DNA from: Flavobacteriales bacterium UBA2104
GTDB taxonomy: Bacteria > Bacteroidota > Bacteroidia > Flavobacteriales_D > Crocinitomicaceae
Length of the DNA stretch: 62,520 nucleotides
Assembly (NCBI GenBank): GCA_002331485.1
Contig: DCYS01000011.1
Coordinates: 1-62,520 of the forward strand
Reading direction: 5' to 3'
This document shows, piece after piece, positions 61,811 through 62,520 of the stretch. The position numbers and the translations under genes were made by a program. The stretch's first letter is position 1. The number at the start of each line of letters is the position of its first letter. Below the pieces are notes generated by a model. It was not told the origin of the DNA, did no database searches, and saw only the letters and a list, made by a program, of their open reading frames with translations.

Positions 61811-62371
61811 ATGAAGAATCAGATATTTTTAGTTATTGGTTTTTTTCTTTTAGTTCATACACAGTACTTTTTATCTCCGGCACTCGGTATCTTCGAGATT
61901 TACTTTTTTCTATTATTCATAGCTTTGTTTATTATATTGAACATTATGTTTGTTTACCATTCTATAAAAAGCTTTAAGGAGAGATTTTTATACAAACAAC
62001 GAAACATCCTCTTAGCGTGCCTAGTGATAGTAATAAGTATAACTTTTTATAAACCAACAGGACTGATTGATTCTGAAGTTTTACATGGAAAAAACCTTTT
62101 GACAGCTCAGACTGAGGGAGCCGCAAATTGCCTTACGGAACTGGAACTAAAACAGGATGGAATCTTCATTGAACATACATTTTGCTTCGGCACACAAAGA
62201 GTTTCAGGTAAATATACAGTTCGACTCGATACTATCTGGTTTAACGATTCTCCCGAATATTATAAATTTGGTGTATTAGGATCAAAATTTGGAAAAAATG
62301 TAATTCAACTTTTCGAGTCTAACGATGAAGAGTATCCAGATCATTTGTTTATTACTGAAAACGAACTGTAG
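61811..62371 (+). CDS. Membrane protein of unknown function, probable first cassette gene
   Basis: The 186-residue protein has two to three N-terminal membrane helices (IFLVIGFFLLVHTQYFL; EIYFFLLFIALFIILNIMF; ILLACLVIVISITFY) and a C-terminal beta-rich domain with two cysteines (GAANCLTELELK; EHTFCFGTQ) and SGKYTVRLDTIWF. It resembles small proteins in Bacteroidota accessory regions but no named family is recognised. The ATG at 61811 was chosen; an in-frame start at 61715 lies inside the att-like repeats. It starts 19 nt after the GTTATAGG core and ends 10 nt before CTATAAC, filling the cassette as in integrons. No promoter box is visible. Confidence 0.75.
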   Translation: MKNQIFLVIGFFLLVHTQYFLSPALGIFEIYFFLLFIALFIILNIMFVYHSIKSFKERFLYKQRNILLACLVIVISITFYKPTGLIDSEVLHGKNLLTAQTEGAANCLTELELKQDGIFIEHTFCFGTQRVSGKYTVRLDTIWFNDSPEYYKFGVLGSKFGKNVIQLFESNDEEYPDHLFITENEL

Positions 62372-62381
62372 ATTTAAATAC

Positions 62382-62458
62382 CTATAACAACAAATAAACA
62401 AAATAGCGCCGATAGGGCTCAAGGTTTGCGCTACTTTGCTTATTTTAGGCCGTTACAG
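62382..62458. other. Putative attC-like recombination site
   Basis: CTATAAC (62382-62388) and GTTACAG (62452-62458) form the outer pair with one mismatch. An inner stem follows: AAATAA, CAAA and TAGCGC (62392-62409) pair with GCGCTA, TTTG and TTATTT (62428-62445). Mismatches are opposite each other at 62398/62439 and 62403/62434, and the loop is 18 nt. Outer box, unpaired spacer, mismatched stem and terminal loop are the attC layout. The AAC/GTT core triplets are canonical. The neighbouring bases (TAT/ATA) differ from the usual RYYYAAC/GTTRRRY. Confidence 0.6.
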
Positions 62459-62520
62459 TCCATCTGAATATTTCCTTTTTTCGGTTATCAAAAGTCTCGT
62501 AAGTTGCAGGGCGATATGTT
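62445..62520 (-). CDS. Possible C-terminal fragment of an inverted cassette gene
   Basis: A minus-strand frame is open from the window edge to a TAA at 62447-62445, giving about 24 residues ending EIFRWTVTA. Its stop falls inside the attC-like site, which would fit a cassette gene inserted in reverse. The frame is short and could be chance. Confidence 0.2.
   Translation of the reverse strand, partial: TYRPATYETFDNRKKEIFRWTVTA

Overview
The window reads as a chromosome segment of a member of the Bacteroidota, most likely a flavobacterial lineage. The evidence is a type IX secretion (T9SS) cluster, secreted proteins with T9SS or gliding-type C-terminal domains, an RNase Y gene beside zapA, the near absence of Shine-Dalgarno sequences, and many copies of the Bacteroidota -7 promoter element TAnnTTTG/TAnnTTCG just upstream of start codons. 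Base composition is AT-rich by eye. No rRNA, tRNA, insertion sequence, prophage or CRISPR array was recognised.

Layout. (1) 1-6063: the 5' end of a porP/sprF gene (minus strand), then porU, porV and ispF. (2) 6081-14791: feoB with inverted repeats in front of it; a small surface-glycan operon (wecB, polysaccharide deacetylase, GSCFA protein); an ECF sigma factor with a one-span membrane partner; mdh. (3) 14873-20995: a secreted M43 metalloprotease, an M23 peptidase, a coiled-coil protein with zapA, a possible small RNA, and rny. (4) 21100-30656: a cell-surface polysaccharide region with two flippases, a glycosyltransferase-like protein, two O-antigen ligase/polymerase-like proteins, a Wzz-like protein, a GT4 glycosyltransferase and a methyltransferase. 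(5) 30666-33990: a tight operon of corA, a RimB-like protease, rimK and an aspartoacylase-like M14 enzyme. (6) 34097-39818: sugar aminotransferase, initiating sugar phosphotransferase and a 1274-residue repeat-rich surface protein. (7) 39939-49691: a SiaB-like kinase, a DUF819 membrane protein, an HDAC-like hydrolase, TspO, small lipoprotein, TPR and membrane proteins, a transglutaminase-like protein, an SRAP protein, a GT2 fusion and a flavin monooxygenase. (8) 49683-59968: rlmB, an ABC exporter with a cytoplasmic PBP-fold protein and menD, a rhomboid protease, fabF, an outer-membrane beta-barrel and a GNAT-nitrilase fusion.

The most unusual part is the right end (59969-62520). A 14-unit array of 21-bp repeats precedes a Xer-like tyrosine recombinase. 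Immediately downstream lie a pair of direct repeats ending in a GTTATAGG core, one promoterless membrane-protein gene, and a 77-nt imperfect palindrome built like an integron attC site (CTATAAC ... GTTACAG around a 16-bp mismatched stem). This looks like the recombinase end and first cassette of an integron-like gene-capture system whose recombinase lacks the insertion typical of canonical IntI. The array would continue beyond the window.

How the genes fit together: porP/porU/porV form part of the T9SS machinery that would export and anchor the M43 protease and the repeat-rich surface protein. The polysaccharide genes, the aminotransferase and the initiating sugar transferase would supply surface glycan, possibly including the anionic lipopolysaccharide to which T9SS cargo is attached. 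The remainder is mostly housekeeping: isoprenoid, menaquinone and fatty-acid synthesis, malate dehydrogenase, rRNA methylation, cell division and RNA decay.
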